This document shows positions 7,844 to 15,971 of a stretch of DNA of 64,000 nt, in pieces. The notes under the pieces were generated by a model. It worked only from the letters and a program-made list of their open reading frames with translations. It was not told the origin of the DNA and did no database searches. This DNA comes from Amycolatopsis sp. NBRC 101858 (GTDB lineage Bacteria; Actinomycetota; Actinomycetes; Mycobacteriales; Pseudonocardiaceae), in contig NZ_BSTD01000002.1 in the NCBI RefSeq assembly GCF_030269325.1, forward strand, positions 558,001 to 622,000, read 5' to 3'. Both the position numbers and the translations under genes were made by a program. Each line of letters begins with the position of its first letter. Position 1 is the stretch's first letter.

Positions 7844-8419
7844 ATGGCCCGCGTGGATCTCCTCGAGGCGCACGGCCACGCGTTGCGGGCCTTCGGCGGC
7901 GCGGTGCACGCGGCCGGCGAAGCCGATTGGGGCCGCCGCACGCCGTGTACCGAGTGGACCGTCCGCGACCTGGTGAACCACCTCGTCGCCGAGCAGCTCT
8001 GGGCACCTTCCCTGCTGGCCGGCGCCACTTTGGACGACGTGGGCGACCGCTTCGACGGCGATGTCCTCGGCACCGACCCGGTGTCCGCCTGGGATTCGGC
8101 CGCGGAAGCCGCCCGCGAAGCCTTCCTCGACGACGGCGTGCTGGAACGCGCGGTGCACGTGTCGACGGGGCTGCTGCCCGCCCGCGAGTACGGCTGGCAG
8201 ATGACGATCGACGCGGCCGTCCACGCGTGGGACCTCGCGACGGCGCTGGGACTCCCCAGCCCGGTGACCGACGATCTGGCCGAGCGCCTGCTCGACGTCG
8301 TCCGGCCGTGGGTGGACGAGTGGCAGGGGCTGGGCATCTTCGACCCACCGGTCCCGGTCCCCCGCGGCGCGGGCCCCGCCGCGCGGCTCGTGGGCCTGCT
8401 CGGGCGCGCACCCCGCTGA
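7844..8419 (+). CDS. TIGR03086-type DinB-like metal-binding protein
   Basis: A 191-residue member of the mycothiol-dependent maleylpyruvate isomerase amino-terminal/TIGR03086 group, DinB-like four-helix proteins with a metal site. The diagnostic pattern TPCTEWTVRDLVNHLVAEQ is at about residues 33-51. A second family block follows around DAAVHAWDLATALG, which contributes a further histidine. The ATG at 7844 is 14 bases after the AcnR stop, so co-transcription is likely. The last ~16 codons are duplicated in degenerate form downstream. Substrate is unknown. Confidence 0.8.
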   Translation: MARVDLLEAHGHALRAFGGAVHAAGEADWGRRTPCTEWTVRDLVNHLVAEQLWAPSLLAGATLDDVGDRFDGDVLGTDPVSAWDSAAEAAREAFLDDGVLERAVHVSTGLLPAREYGWQMTIDAAVHAWDLATALGLPSPVTDDLAERLLDVVRPWVDEWQGLGIFDPPVPVPRGAGPAARLVGLLGRAPR

Positions 8420-8720
8420 ATCAGCCAACTCGCTGAGGCTCCACACCACCGGGCGCACGCGACCCCCGGGCCGAACGAGCGGCTCGATACCGAACCGCCG
8501 ACCTCGAGCAGGCCCCGCCGCGCGCCTCATGGGCCTGCTCGGGCGCGCACCCCCCTGAACCACCCGACTCGCTGAGTCTCCACACCGCCGGGCGCACGCA
8601 CAGCCCGTCACCCCCGGATCGAGCGAGCGGCTCGGCACCGAACGGCCGACCTGGCGCGGGCCCCGCCGCGCGGCTCGTGGGCCTGCTCGGGCGCGCACCG
8701 CGGTGAATCACCCGCCGAGG
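8371..8720. repeat. Degenerate tandem repeat made from the 3' end of the preceding gene
   Basis: Three copies of a unit start at 8371, 8510 and 8658, each opening with a GGCCCCGCCGCGCGGCTCGT-like segment that encodes the last residues of the TIGR03086 gene. Copies 2 and 3 lie beyond its stop codon and have drifted. Units 1 and 2 are about 139 and 148 bp long; the third is partial. Together with sequence up to about 8826, this fills the 500-base gap between 8419 and the CNNM operon. No other gene is seen in it. Confidence 0.85.
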
Positions 8721-8826
8721 TGAGCGCGCCGACACACCGATATCCGCGCGGGCCGGGGTGCGGACACGTTAAACTCGTCCGCATATTCGCAGTACACGCC
8801 CCTTCACTGCTAGGAGTGACCGTTTC

Positions 8827-8925
8827 GTGCGCGCAGCGCAGTCACCTGGTGACAGTACCGAGCCGGGTGACCGACCCGGCTGTCCGATAGGTTCATCCCC
8901 CGCCGTCCGGGCGGGTGCGGAATGA
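8827..8925 (+). promoter_or_regulatory. Structured leader with a possible 32-codon upstream reading frame
   Basis: A GTG at 8827, about 10 bases after an AGGAG site, opens a 32-codon frame. Its TGA (8923-8925) overlaps the ATG of the CNNM gene as ATGATG, so it could be translationally coupled. The same stretch forms three consecutive hairpins, including GTCACC/GTGAC and a perfect GCCGGGT/ACCCGGC stem. It may be a leader peptide or an RNA switch for a metal-transport operon. No known riboswitch class was recognised. Confidence 0.35.
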
Positions 8926-10268
8926 TGCAGATCCTCTTCGCCGTGCTCGGCGTCCTCCTCTTCGTGCTGCTGACCGTCGGCACCGGGCTCGCGGTCGCCG
9001 CCGAGTTCTCGCTGACCGCGCTCGAGCGCAGCACCGTGGACGCCAACGTCCGCCAAGTCGGCGACCGGCGCGCCCTGACCGTCCAAAAAGCCCACCGGAC
9101 GCTGTCCTTCCAGCTCTCCGGCGCCCAGGTCGCGATCACGCTCACCACGCTGATCACCGGGTACCTGGCCGAGCCGCTCATCGGCGAGCTCGTCCGGCCG
9201 CTGCTCACCGGCGTCGGGCTCCCCGAGGGGTTCGCGGCCGGGGCGTCGATCGTGCTCGCCCTGATCATCGCCACCTCGCTGTCGATGATCCTCGGCGAAA
9301 TGGTGCCGAAGAACCTCGCCATCGCCCGGCCGCTGCCGACCGCGCGCGCCGTCGCCGGCTACCACTCGCGGTTCTCCGCGCTGTTCCGCTGGCTCATCAC
9401 GATCATGAACAACAGCGCGAACTTCCTCGTGCGCAAGTTCGGCGTCGAACCCCAGGAGGAGCTGCGGTCCGCGCGCTCGCCGCAGGAGCTGGGCTCGATC
9501 GTGCGCTCCAGCGCCGAAAGCGGCACGCTCGACACGTCGACCGCGGAACTGCTGGACCGCTCGCTGCGGTTCGGCGAGCGCACCGCGGAGGAGCTCATGA
9601 CCCCGCGGGTGCAGCTCGAATCGCTCGCGATCGACGACACCATCGAGGACCTCATCGACATCTCGCGCCGCACCGGCTTTTCGCGGTTCCCGGTGCACGC
9701 AGAGGACCTCGACGACGTCCGCGGCGCCGTGCACGTCAAGCAGGCCTTCGCGGTGCCCGCCACCGACCGCGCCGCCGTGCCGATCGGCTCGGTCATGCGG
9801 CCGGTGCCGACCGTGCCCGAGTCGCTGCCCGGCGACGACCTGCTCAACCGGCTGCGCGACTCCCGCTTCCAGCTGGCGATCGTCGTCGACGAGTACGGCG
9901 GCACGGCCGGGCTGGTGACGCTGGAGGACGTCGTCGAGGAGATCATCGGCGACGTCCGCGACGAGCACGACGACCGCGAAGCGCCGGCGTCCCAGCAGGT
10001 CGGCACCGACAGCTGGCTGGTGTCCGGGCAGCTGCGCGCCGACGAGGTCACCGACGTCACCGGCTTCCGGATGCCGGACGGCGACTACGAGACCATCGCC
10101 GGGCTGATCCTCGAACGGCTGGGCAAGATCCCCGCCGAGGGTGACGCCGCCGAGGTCGACGGCTGGCGGCTCACCGTCACCACGATGGACAAGCGCCGCG
10201 TCGCCGAGGTCGAAGTGGCCCCGGTGCGGACCCCCGCCGAAGCCCCCGAAGCCGAGGTGGTCTCGTGA
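8922..10268 (+). CDS. CNNM/hemolysin-family protein (DUF21-CBS-CorC_HlyC)
   Basis: A 448-residue inner membrane protein of the CNNM/CorC/HlyC class, linked to divalent cation (mainly Mg) efflux and homeostasis. The amino-terminal DUF21 region (residues 1-~180) contains about four membrane segments and the conserved SLSMILGEMVPKNLAIARP block. A paired CBS domain spans about residues 210-340, with FSRFPVHAEDLDDVRGAVHV and LAIVVDEYGGTAGLVTLEDV. A carboxy-terminal transporter-associated domain (from about 355) includes SGQLRADEVTDVTGF. Two tandem ATGs (8922, 8925) are available. The next gene overlaps it by 4 bases. The pair resembles M. tuberculosis Rv1842c/Rv1841c. Confidence 0.92.
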   Translation: MMQILFAVLGVLLFVLLTVGTGLAVAAEFSLTALERSTVDANVRQVGDRRALTVQKAHRTLSFQLSGAQVAITLTTLITGYLAEPLIGELVRPLLTGVGLPEGFAAGASIVLALIIATSLSMILGEMVPKNLAIARPLPTARAVAGYHSRFSALFRWLITIMNNSANFLVRKFGVEPQEELRSARSPQELGSIVRSSAESGTLDTSTAELLDRSLRFGERTAEELMTPRVQLESLAIDDTIEDLIDISRRTGFSRFPVHAEDLDDVRGAVHVKQAFAVPATDRAAVPIGSVMRPVPTVPESLPGDDLLNRLRDSRFQLAIVVDEYGGTAGLVTLEDVVEEIIGDVRDEHDDREAPASQQVGTDSWLVSGQLRADEVTDVTGFRMPDGDYETIAGLILERLGKIPAEGDAAEVDGWRLTVTTMDKRRVAEVEVAPVRTPAEAPEAEVVS

Positions 10269-11308
10269 GCGACTGGCTGAACATCGCCCTCGTGGTGCTC
10301 CTGCTGCTGCTCAACGCCTTCTTCGTCGGCGCCGAGTTCACGCTGATCTCCTCGCGGCGGGACAGGCTCGAAGCGCTGCTGGAACAGGGCAAGACGCGCG
10401 CGAAGATCGTGATCAACGCGAGCAAGCACGTGTCGCTGATGCTGGCGGGCGCGCAGCTGGGCATCACCATCTGCTCGCTGCTGCTCGGCCGCCTCGGCGA
10501 GCCCGCGATCGCGCACCGGCTCTCGGCGTTCTTCGACCTGCTGGGCCTGCCCGAGACGCTGCTGCACGCGGTCTCGTTCGCCATCGCGCTGGCGTTCATC
10601 ACCGTGCTGCACGTCCTGATCGGCGAGATGGTGCCGAAGAACCTCGCGATCGCCGAGCCCGAGCGGCTCGCGCTGTGGCTGGTGCCGGTGCACGTCGGGT
10701 GGGTCAAGCTCGCCAACCCGTTCATCTGGCTGCTGAACTTCGTCGCGAACTCGCTGCTGCGCGCGGTGAAGGTCGAGCCGAAGGACGAGCTGGAGACGGC
10801 GTACACGTCCGACGAGCTGGCCGAGCTGCTCAGCGAGTCGCGGCGCGAAGGCCTGATCGACCAGTCCGAGCACCGGCGGCTCACCCAGACGCTGTCGTCG
10901 GTGCAGAAGACGGTGGCCGACGTGCTGGTGCCGACGGCCGAGCTGACGACCCTGCCCTGCGGGCCGACGGTCGGCGACGTCGAGCGGGCGGTGTCGTCCA
11001 CCGGCTTCTCGCGGTTCCCGGTGTGCACCGACGACGGGCGGCTGACCGGCTACATCCACGTGAAGGACGTCCTCGACCTGGCCGGGCAGGACCCGGCGAC
11101 GATCGTGCCGACGGCGAAGACGCGCGCGCTCACCGAGCTGCGGGCCGACGCCCGCCTCGACGTCGCGCTGTCGGCCATGCGCAAGGAAGGCAGCCACCTG
11201 GCGCGGGCGCTCGACGTCGACGGGAAGGCCGTCGGGGTCGTCGCGCTGGAGGATCTCGTCGAGGAGTACGTGGGCACCGTGCGCGACGGAACCCACGTGG
11301 GCGCATGA
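10265..11308 (+). CDS. Second CNNM/hemolysin-family protein
   Basis: A 347-residue paralogue of the preceding gene, starting with GTG in a GTGA overlap. It has the DUF21 membrane domain (HVLIGEMVPKNLAIAEPERL around residue 120) and a CBS pair with FSRFPVCTDDGRLTGYIHVK and VGVVALEDLVEEYVG. It stops after the CBS pair, so it lacks the carboxy-terminal CorC_HlyC domain of its partner. The tight overlap and shared architecture suggest the two proteins form a heteromer (inference). Confidence 0.9.
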   Translation: MSDWLNIALVVLLLLLNAFFVGAEFTLISSRRDRLEALLEQGKTRAKIVINASKHVSLMLAGAQLGITICSLLLGRLGEPAIAHRLSAFFDLLGLPETLLHAVSFAIALAFITVLHVLIGEMVPKNLAIAEPERLALWLVPVHVGWVKLANPFIWLLNFVANSLLRAVKVEPKDELETAYTSDELAELLSESRREGLIDQSEHRRLTQTLSSVQKTVADVLVPTAELTTLPCGPTVGDVERAVSSTGFSRFPVCTDDGRLTGYIHVKDVLDLAGQDPATIVPTAKTRALTELRADARLDVALSAMRKEGSHLARALDVDGKAVGVVALEDLVEEYVGTVRDGTHVGA

Positions 11309-12186
11309 CCGCCGTCGACGTGCTCGCCGAACCGGACTGGCTGGCCCGGGAGGCGGCGCACGTCGAGCGGATGCGGCGGTGGACGGTCCCGCACCAGGAG
11401 CGGCGCTCGCGCGGCGAGAAGCACCCGGTGCTGGACTTCCTGTTCACCTACTACTCGTTCCGGCCGTCGCACCTGCAGCGGTGGCAGCCCGGGCCCGGCG
11501 TCGCGCTCGCCGGGCCCGCGGCGCGGCGTTTCCTGGATCGCAAGGGCTACCTCGAGACCCCCGATGGGGTGACACTCGATCCGGTGGCGTTCACGGAAGG
11601 CAAGAGGCGGACCGCGGAGTTCGTCCTCGGCCTGCTGACCGCGACGGCGTCGCGCGCGCCGCGGCTGAGCTGCTTCGGGCTGCACGAGTGGGCGATGGTC
11701 TACCGCGAGCCGGCGGACTCGGTGCGGCACAACCAGGTCCCGCTCCGGCTCGGCTCGGCGGGCACCGACGAGGTCGTCGAGTCCCTGGACATCCGGTGCG
11801 GGCACTTCGACGCGTTCCGGTTCTTCACCGCCGACGCCCGGCCGCGCAACGAGCTGACGCCGTCGCGGGAGACGCAGGTCGCACTCGAGCAGCCGGGGTG
11901 CCTGCACGCGAACATGGACCTGTTCAAATGGGCGTACAAGCTCGATCCGTTCGTGCCGGCGGAGCTGGTGGCGGACGGGTTCGAGCTGGCCGTCGAGATC
12001 CGGACGCTGGACATGCGGGCGAGCCCGTACGACCTGGCCGGGCTCGGCTATCCGCCGGTGCGGATCGAGACGGCCGAGGGACGCGCCGAATACGCCAGGG
12101 CCCAGGCCGGTTTCGCCCGGCGGGCGGCGCCGGTGCGTGCTCGCCTGATCGCGCACTGCCATCGCCTGGTCAGCGCAGCACCCTGA
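11305..12186 (+). CDS. Conserved protein of unknown function (often labelled 3-methyladenine DNA glycosylase)
   Basis: A 293-residue protein overlapping the previous gene by ATGA (11305-11308), hence the third gene of the CNNM operon. The recognisable family block is RGEKHPVLDFLFTYYSFRP near residue 35, followed by a conserved CFGLHEWAMVYR segment and RCGHFDAFRFFT. Databases frequently call this family 3-methyladenine DNA glycosylase, but no helix-hairpin-helix or AAG-type active site is visible, so that function is not supported here. It is soluble, without signal or membrane segments. Confidence 0.75.
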   Translation: MTAVDVLAEPDWLAREAAHVERMRRWTVPHQERRSRGEKHPVLDFLFTYYSFRPSHLQRWQPGPGVALAGPAARRFLDRKGYLETPDGVTLDPVAFTEGKRRTAEFVLGLLTATASRAPRLSCFGLHEWAMVYREPADSVRHNQVPLRLGSAGTDEVVESLDIRCGHFDAFRFFTADARPRNELTPSRETQVALEQPGCLHANMDLFKWAYKLDPFVPAELVADGFELAVEIRTLDMRASPYDLAGLGYPPVRIETAEGRAEYARAQAGFARRAAPVRARLIAHCHRLVSAAP

Positions 12187-12301
12187 GTACGCGCCACTGT
12201 GAGTCAGATTATTCTCTCACTGATACTCACCTGTTAGGGTGATAACGGTTTCATTGCATCGCAGCGCGTACTTGACATGCGCCGACGCCGAAAGGACGAC
12301 C

Positions 12302-14191
12302 ATGGGGCGACACGCCCGGGACGACGAGCCCGTGCCGCACCCTCAGGACCGTGCCGGGGCGCCGGGCGGACGCCGCCCGGACGAGCCGCGCGCCACGGGC
12401 CGCGGCGAGGCGTCCGGCGCGTACCCGGTCGCGGGCACCCCGAAGCGCAGCTCCATCTCGGACGCTTTCGGGATCGCCGGTCGTGGTGCCGCGCGCGGTG
12501 ATTCGTCGGGCTACTTCGTCTCCGGTGGCGGCGAGCCCACCGCTGCCCGCCGCGGCGAGGCTTCCGGTTCGTACCCGGTGACCGGGCGTGGCGAGGCTTC
12601 GGGTTCTTACCCTGTCCAGGGTCGCGGTGAAGCTCCTGCCGGCCGCCGTGGTGAGGCTTCTGGTTCTTATCCCGTCGCGAGTCGCGGTGAAGCTCCCGCA
12701 GGCCGCCGCGGTGAAGTGTCTGGCTCCTACCCTGTCGTCGGCCACGGTGAGGCTCCCGCAGGCCGCCGCGGGGAAACCACCGGCTCCCACCCCGCCGCCA
12801 GTCGCGGTAAGACTCCCGCCGACCGCCGTGGCGAGGTGTCCGGCTCATACCCTGTCGTCGGCCATGGTGAGGCTCCCGCCGGCCGTCGCGGTGAAGCTTC
12901 CGGTTCCTATCCTGTTGCCGAGCGCGGCGAATCCTCCCGCGCCACTCGCCGTGGCGAGGCTTCCGACTCCCACCCCGCCCCCAGCCGCAGTGAAGCTCCC
13001 GCCGGCCGCCGTGGCGAGGTTTCTGGCTCCTACCCTGCCGCCGGCCGCGGTGAGGCTCCCGCAGGCCGCCGGGGCGAAACCACCGGCTCTCACCCCACCG
13101 CCGAACGCGGCGAATCGTCTCGCGCTGCCCGCCGGGGCGAAACCACCGGCTCCCACCCCGTCGCCGAATCGTCCCGCGCCGCTCGCCGCGGCGAAGCCAC
13201 CGGCGCCAACCCCGTTGCCGGCCGCAGTGACGCCACCGGTGCCCACCCGGCCCGCCGGGGCGAAGGCGGCCGCCGCCGGGGGAAAGCCGCGCCCGCTGAG
13301 TCGGCCGCCGAGCGGACCGAGGTCATCACCCGGCACGGTGAGACCTCCGGCGACTACCCGATCACCGCCCGGACCGCCGCCAAGAGCGAAGACACCGGCT
13401 CCCACCGCACCCTCGACCGCGAAGAAACCACCGAAGGCACCGCGCGCCGCGGCCGCCGGCGCCGTGAAGCCGCCGAGGACGAGACTCCCGGCCGGCTTCG
13501 CTCGCCCGGCCGCACCGATGCCACCGCTCCCTCGGGCAAGAGCGAGAACACCGGCTCGCACCGCACCCTCGGCAAGGGCGAGGCCACCGGGTCGCACCGG
13601 ATCGTCGGCAAGAAGGCGCCGCGGCGCCGGATCGCCACCTGGCCGATCGCCTGCGCCGTGCTCGCCGCCCTGATCGGGCTCGGCGTCATCGGCTGGAACT
13701 GGGCCGACAGCGAGCTCAACAGCCGCGCCGAGGCGCAGGCCGCCAGCTGTTCCGGCGGCACCTCCCACATGCGGATCCTCGTCACGCCGAGCGTGCAGAA
13801 ACCCCTCACCGCCGCGGCCGACCGCTGGAACCAGGCCGCCACCGTCGTCCACGGGCAGTGCGTGCACGTGATGATCGAGGCCAAGCCCTCCGCGCAAGTG
13901 CTCGACGCGCTGGTCGGCCGGACCAACCTCGACGCGATCGGCGGGCTCCCGGCCGCCTGGCTGCCGGAGTCGTCGTACTGGGTCAGCGAGCTCACCACCA
14001 AGAAGCCCGAGCTGATCGGCTCGCCCGCGCAGTCGGTGGCGAACGCGCGGTCGGCGGACTACCCGTTCATCGGGCTCACCGGCCAGGGCATCGACGACAC
14101 CGTGCTCCGCGCCGCCCAGACCTTCCGCGAGTACCTCGAACAGCCGGCTCAGCAGGCCGACTTCGCCGCCGCCGGGATCAAGTCGACCTAG
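12302..14191 (+). CDS. Tandem-repeat membrane protein with shortened solute-binding-like domain
   Basis: A 629-residue protein. The ATG at 12302 follows a GAAAGGA ribosome site; an upstream in-frame start at 12239 lacks one. Residues ~75-320 are ~15 imperfect copies of a 19-21 residue unit of the type GEAPAGRRGEASGSYPV, very rich in Arg, Gly, Glu, Ser and Pro. After a basic linker comes one membrane helix (WPIACAVLAALIGLGVIGWNW, about residues 448-468). An extracellular domain follows, starting SCSGGTSHMRILVTPSVQKP. It resembles the substrate-binding half of actinobacterial SBP-VWA proteins (AADRWNQAATVVHGQCVHV, PSAQVLDAL), but the middle of that domain and any VWA domain are missing. Topology suggests a long cytoplasmic repeat region and an outside sensor. 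Function is unknown. Confidence 0.72.
   Translation: MGRHARDDEPVPHPQDRAGAPGGRRPDEPRATGRGEASGAYPVAGTPKRSSISDAFGIAGRGAARGDSSGYFVSGGGEPTAARRGEASGSYPVTGRGEASGSYPVQGRGEAPAGRRGEASGSYPVASRGEAPAGRRGEVSGSYPVVGHGEAPAGRRGETTGSHPAASRGKTPADRRGEVSGSYPVVGHGEAPAGRRGEASGSYPVAERGESSRATRRGEASDSHPAPSRSEAPAGRRGEVSGSYPAAGRGEAPAGRRGETTGSHPTAERGESSRAARRGETTGSHPVAESSRAARRGEATGANPVAGRSDATGAHPARRGEGGRRRGKAAPAESAAERTEVITRHGETSGDYPITARTAAKSEDTGSHRTLDREETTEGTARRGRRRREAAEDETPGRLRSPGRTDATAPSGKSENTGSHRTLGKGEATGSHRIVGKKAPRRRIATWPIACAVLAALIGLGVIGWNWADSELNSRAEAQAASCSGGTSHMRILVTPSVQKPLTAAADRWNQAATVVHGQCVHVMIEAKPSAQVLDALVGRTNLDAIGGLPAAWLPESSYWVSELTTKKPELIGSPAQSVANARSADYPFIGLTGQGIDDTVLRAAQTFREYLEQPAQQADFAAAGIKST
12527..13266 (+). 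repeat. Protein-coding minisatellite of ~57-63 bp units
   Basis: Successive units such as GGCCGCCGCGGTGAAGTGTC with variants repeat in frame through the gene at 12302. Many codons end in T (GGT, TCT, CCT), unlike the C/G-ending codons of neighbouring genes. This indicates recent expansion of a repeat with its own base composition. Confidence 0.85.
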
Positions 14192-14961
14192 ACGCGCGTG
14201 CCGTTGTCGAGCTCGGCCACCACGGCGAGGTCGTCGTCGGCCAGCTCGAAGTCGAAGATCCCGAAGTTCTCGCGCGTCCGGGTCGTCGTGGCCGAAGCCG
14301 CCACGGCGACCGTGCCCTCCTGCAGGTGCCACCGCAGCACGATCTGGGCGGGCGTCTTGCCGTACTTCGCCGCGAGCGCGGTGACCGTCTCGTCGGCCAG
14401 CAGGCCGGCGTTGGCGGCCGGGCTCGACGCCGCGGTCACGATGCCGCGCTCGGCGTGGAACTCGCGCAGCGGGAGCTGCTGCAGCCACGGGTGCAGCTCG
14501 ATCTGGTTGAGCACCGGGACCGCGCCGGTGGCGTCGATCAGCCGGCGCAGCTCCGCGACGCCGAACCCGGCGACCCCGACCGCGCGGACGCGGCCGTCGG
14601 CACGCAGGCGGCTCAGGGCGCGCCAGGTGTCGGTGAACGCGCCTTTCGTGCCGTCCAGCAGGCACAGGTCGGCTTGCTCGAGCTGGAGCGCGGCCAGTGC
14701 CTGGTCGGCGGCGCGGCGGGCGACGTCGTAGCCCTGCGCGGGCACCTTGACGCTGACGAACAGCTCTTCGCGGGGCACTCCGGCGAGCGCGTCGCCCACC
14801 GCGGCCTCGGTCCCCGGCGCCGTGTCGAAGCCCCGGTAGCCGATGTCGAGGGCGATGCGGACGGCGCGGCCGGTTTCGGCGGCGGTCAGGCCCGCGACGC
14901 CGAACACCAGCTGGGGGATGCGGACTCCGTCGGACAGGGCGAGCGAAGGCGGGACGGCCAT
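14188..14961 (-). CDS. Aldo/keto reductase-family protein with altered catalytic tetrad
   Basis: A 257-residue (beta/alpha)8 protein clearly of the AKR family: GYRGFDTAPGTEAAVG, the VPREELFVSVK strand, VLNQIELHPWLQQ, IVLRWHLQEG and RTRENFGIFDFEL. AKRs normally use Asp, Tyr, Lys and His. Asp46 and Lys72 are kept. The YGNE tyrosine is replaced within APGTE (about residues 48-52) and the LIHWP histidine is Asp103 (CLLDG). The NADPH-phosphate motif IPKS has become VAAS. The protein is probably catalytically weak, altered or a pseudo-enzyme. It converges with and overlaps the repeat-protein gene by 4 bases. Confidence 0.82.
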   Translation of the reverse strand: MAVPPSLALSDGVRIPQLVFGVAGLTAAETGRAVRIALDIGYRGFDTAPGTEAAVGDALAGVPREELFVSVKVPAQGYDVARRAADQALAALQLEQADLCLLDGTKGAFTDTWRALSRLRADGRVRAVGVAGFGVAELRRLIDATGAVPVLNQIELHPWLQQLPLREFHAERGIVTAASSPAANAGLLADETVTALAAKYGKTPAQIVLRWHLQEGTVAVAASATTTRTRENFGIFDFELADDDLAVVAELDNGTRV

Positions 14962-15004
14962 CTGCCGGTGATCCTCACGTCGGATGCTGCGCGGGTGCGT
15001 CCCA

Positions 15005-15811
15005 TCATTCCACCGACGCCGCCCGCTCGCGCAGGTATGCGGCCGTCGCCGGGTCGGCCGGGAAGAACGACTCGATGACCAGTTCCGCGACCGTGACGTC
15101 CAGCGGTGTGCCGAAGGTGGCCACCGTGCTGAAGAACGTCAGGTCGGTGCCTTCGTGGCGGAACTTGAGCGGCACGAAGATGTCACCCGGTCCAGGGACC
15201 TCCACCTCGGGCACGGGCTGGTCGCAGGGGTAGCCGCGCAGCTCGTCCAGGAGATCGGCCAGCCCGGGGTCCGCGGTCTGGCCCACCTGGCGCCGCAGCC
15301 GGCCGAGCAGGTGGGCGCGCCACTCCCCCAGGTTCCGGACGTGCGGGGCCATGCCGTCGGGGTGCAGGGTCGCGCGCAGGACGTTGGTGGTCAGCTCGGG
15401 CGGGATCCCGGCGACGAACAAGCCGGTGGCGGCGTTGGCGTCGACGAGGTTCCAGCCCCGGTCGACGACGGCGGCGGGGTAGGGCTCGTGGCTCGCGAGC
15501 AGCTGCCGGACGGCCTGGCGGACGGCGGACATCTCCGGGTCCCCCAGCGCGCTTTCGGTGTAGGCGGGCGCGAACCCGGCGGCGAGCAGCAGCCGGTTGC
15601 GCTCGCGCAGCGGCACGTCGAGGTGTTCGCCGAGGCGCAGCACCATGTCCCGGCTCGGCCGGGAGCGTCCGGTTTCCACGAAGCTGAGGTGGCGGGTGGA
15701 GATGTCCGCCGAGATCGCCAGGTCGAGCTGGCTGATCCGGCGCCGGTCCCGCCATTCCCGCAGCAGCTCCCCGACGGGCCGCTGCCGCGTCGCCTGCACC
15801 GTAGTCGTCAC
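15005..15811 (-). CDS. XRE-family regulator with MmyB-like ligand domain
   Basis: A 268-residue regulator starting at GTG 15811. The amino-terminal XRE helix-turn-helix (residues ~12-70) reads RRISQLDLAISADISTRHLS and FVETGRSRPSRDMVLRL. The remainder matches the MmyB-like ligand-binding domain (LLLAAGFAPAYTE, YPAAVVDRGWNLVDAN, LTFFSTVATFGTPLDVT, LVIESFFPAD), a PAS-like fold that binds small hydrophobic molecules. It is divergent from a SnoaL-like gene. The intergenic region holds two identical palindromes, a likely operator pair controlling both genes. Confidence 0.9.
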   Translation of the reverse strand: MTTTVQATRQRPVGELLREWRDRRRISQLDLAISADISTRHLSFVETGRSRPSRDMVLRLGEHLDVPLRERNRLLLAAGFAPAYTESALGDPEMSAVRQAVRQLLASHEPYPAAVVDRGWNLVDANAATGLFVAGIPPELTTNVLRATLHPDGMAPHVRNLGEWRAHLLGRLRRQVGQTADPGLADLLDELRGYPCDQPVPEVEVPGPGDIFVPLKFRHEGTDLTFFSTVATFGTPLDVTVAELVIESFFPADPATAAYLRERAASVE

Positions 15812-15846
15812 GCGAGCGACGCTACGGCGATCACGGGGTCGCTGCC

Positions 15847-15888
15847 ATTACTTCCGGGGTAATGCGCGGGCATTACCCCGCGCGTAAT
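15847..15888. promoter_or_regulatory. Twin ATTAC-N7-GTAAT operators
   Basis: Two palindromes of identical design, ATTAC-N7-GTAAT, lie at 15847-15863 and 15872-15888, 25 bp apart. They sit between the divergent XRE regulator (start 15811) and SnoaL-like gene (start 15972). The spacing is close to two and a half helical turns. Best read as the binding sites of the adjacent XRE/MmyB regulator (inference). Confidence 0.65.
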
Positions 15889-15971
15889 CGACGGGCCGCG
15901 GCGCGTCCGCCACAGTCGGTCCCAGCACCGGACGACGACAACCCGTTGTCCCCCAACGAAAGGAACCCGCC

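Noticed and set aside
11305..12186. 3-methyladenine DNA glycosylase function for the third gene of the CNNM operon
   Set aside because: The label is common for this family in databases, but no helix-hairpin-helix, AAG or AlkD-type motifs are visible; kept as unknown.
12272..12277. TTGACA as a -35 promoter box before the repeat-protein gene
   Set aside because: It lies only 25 bases from the ATG, leaving no room for a -10 and start site with the ribosome site.
12527..13266. CRISPR-like array
   Set aside because: The repeats are in-frame coding units without unique spacers, and no cas genes are present.
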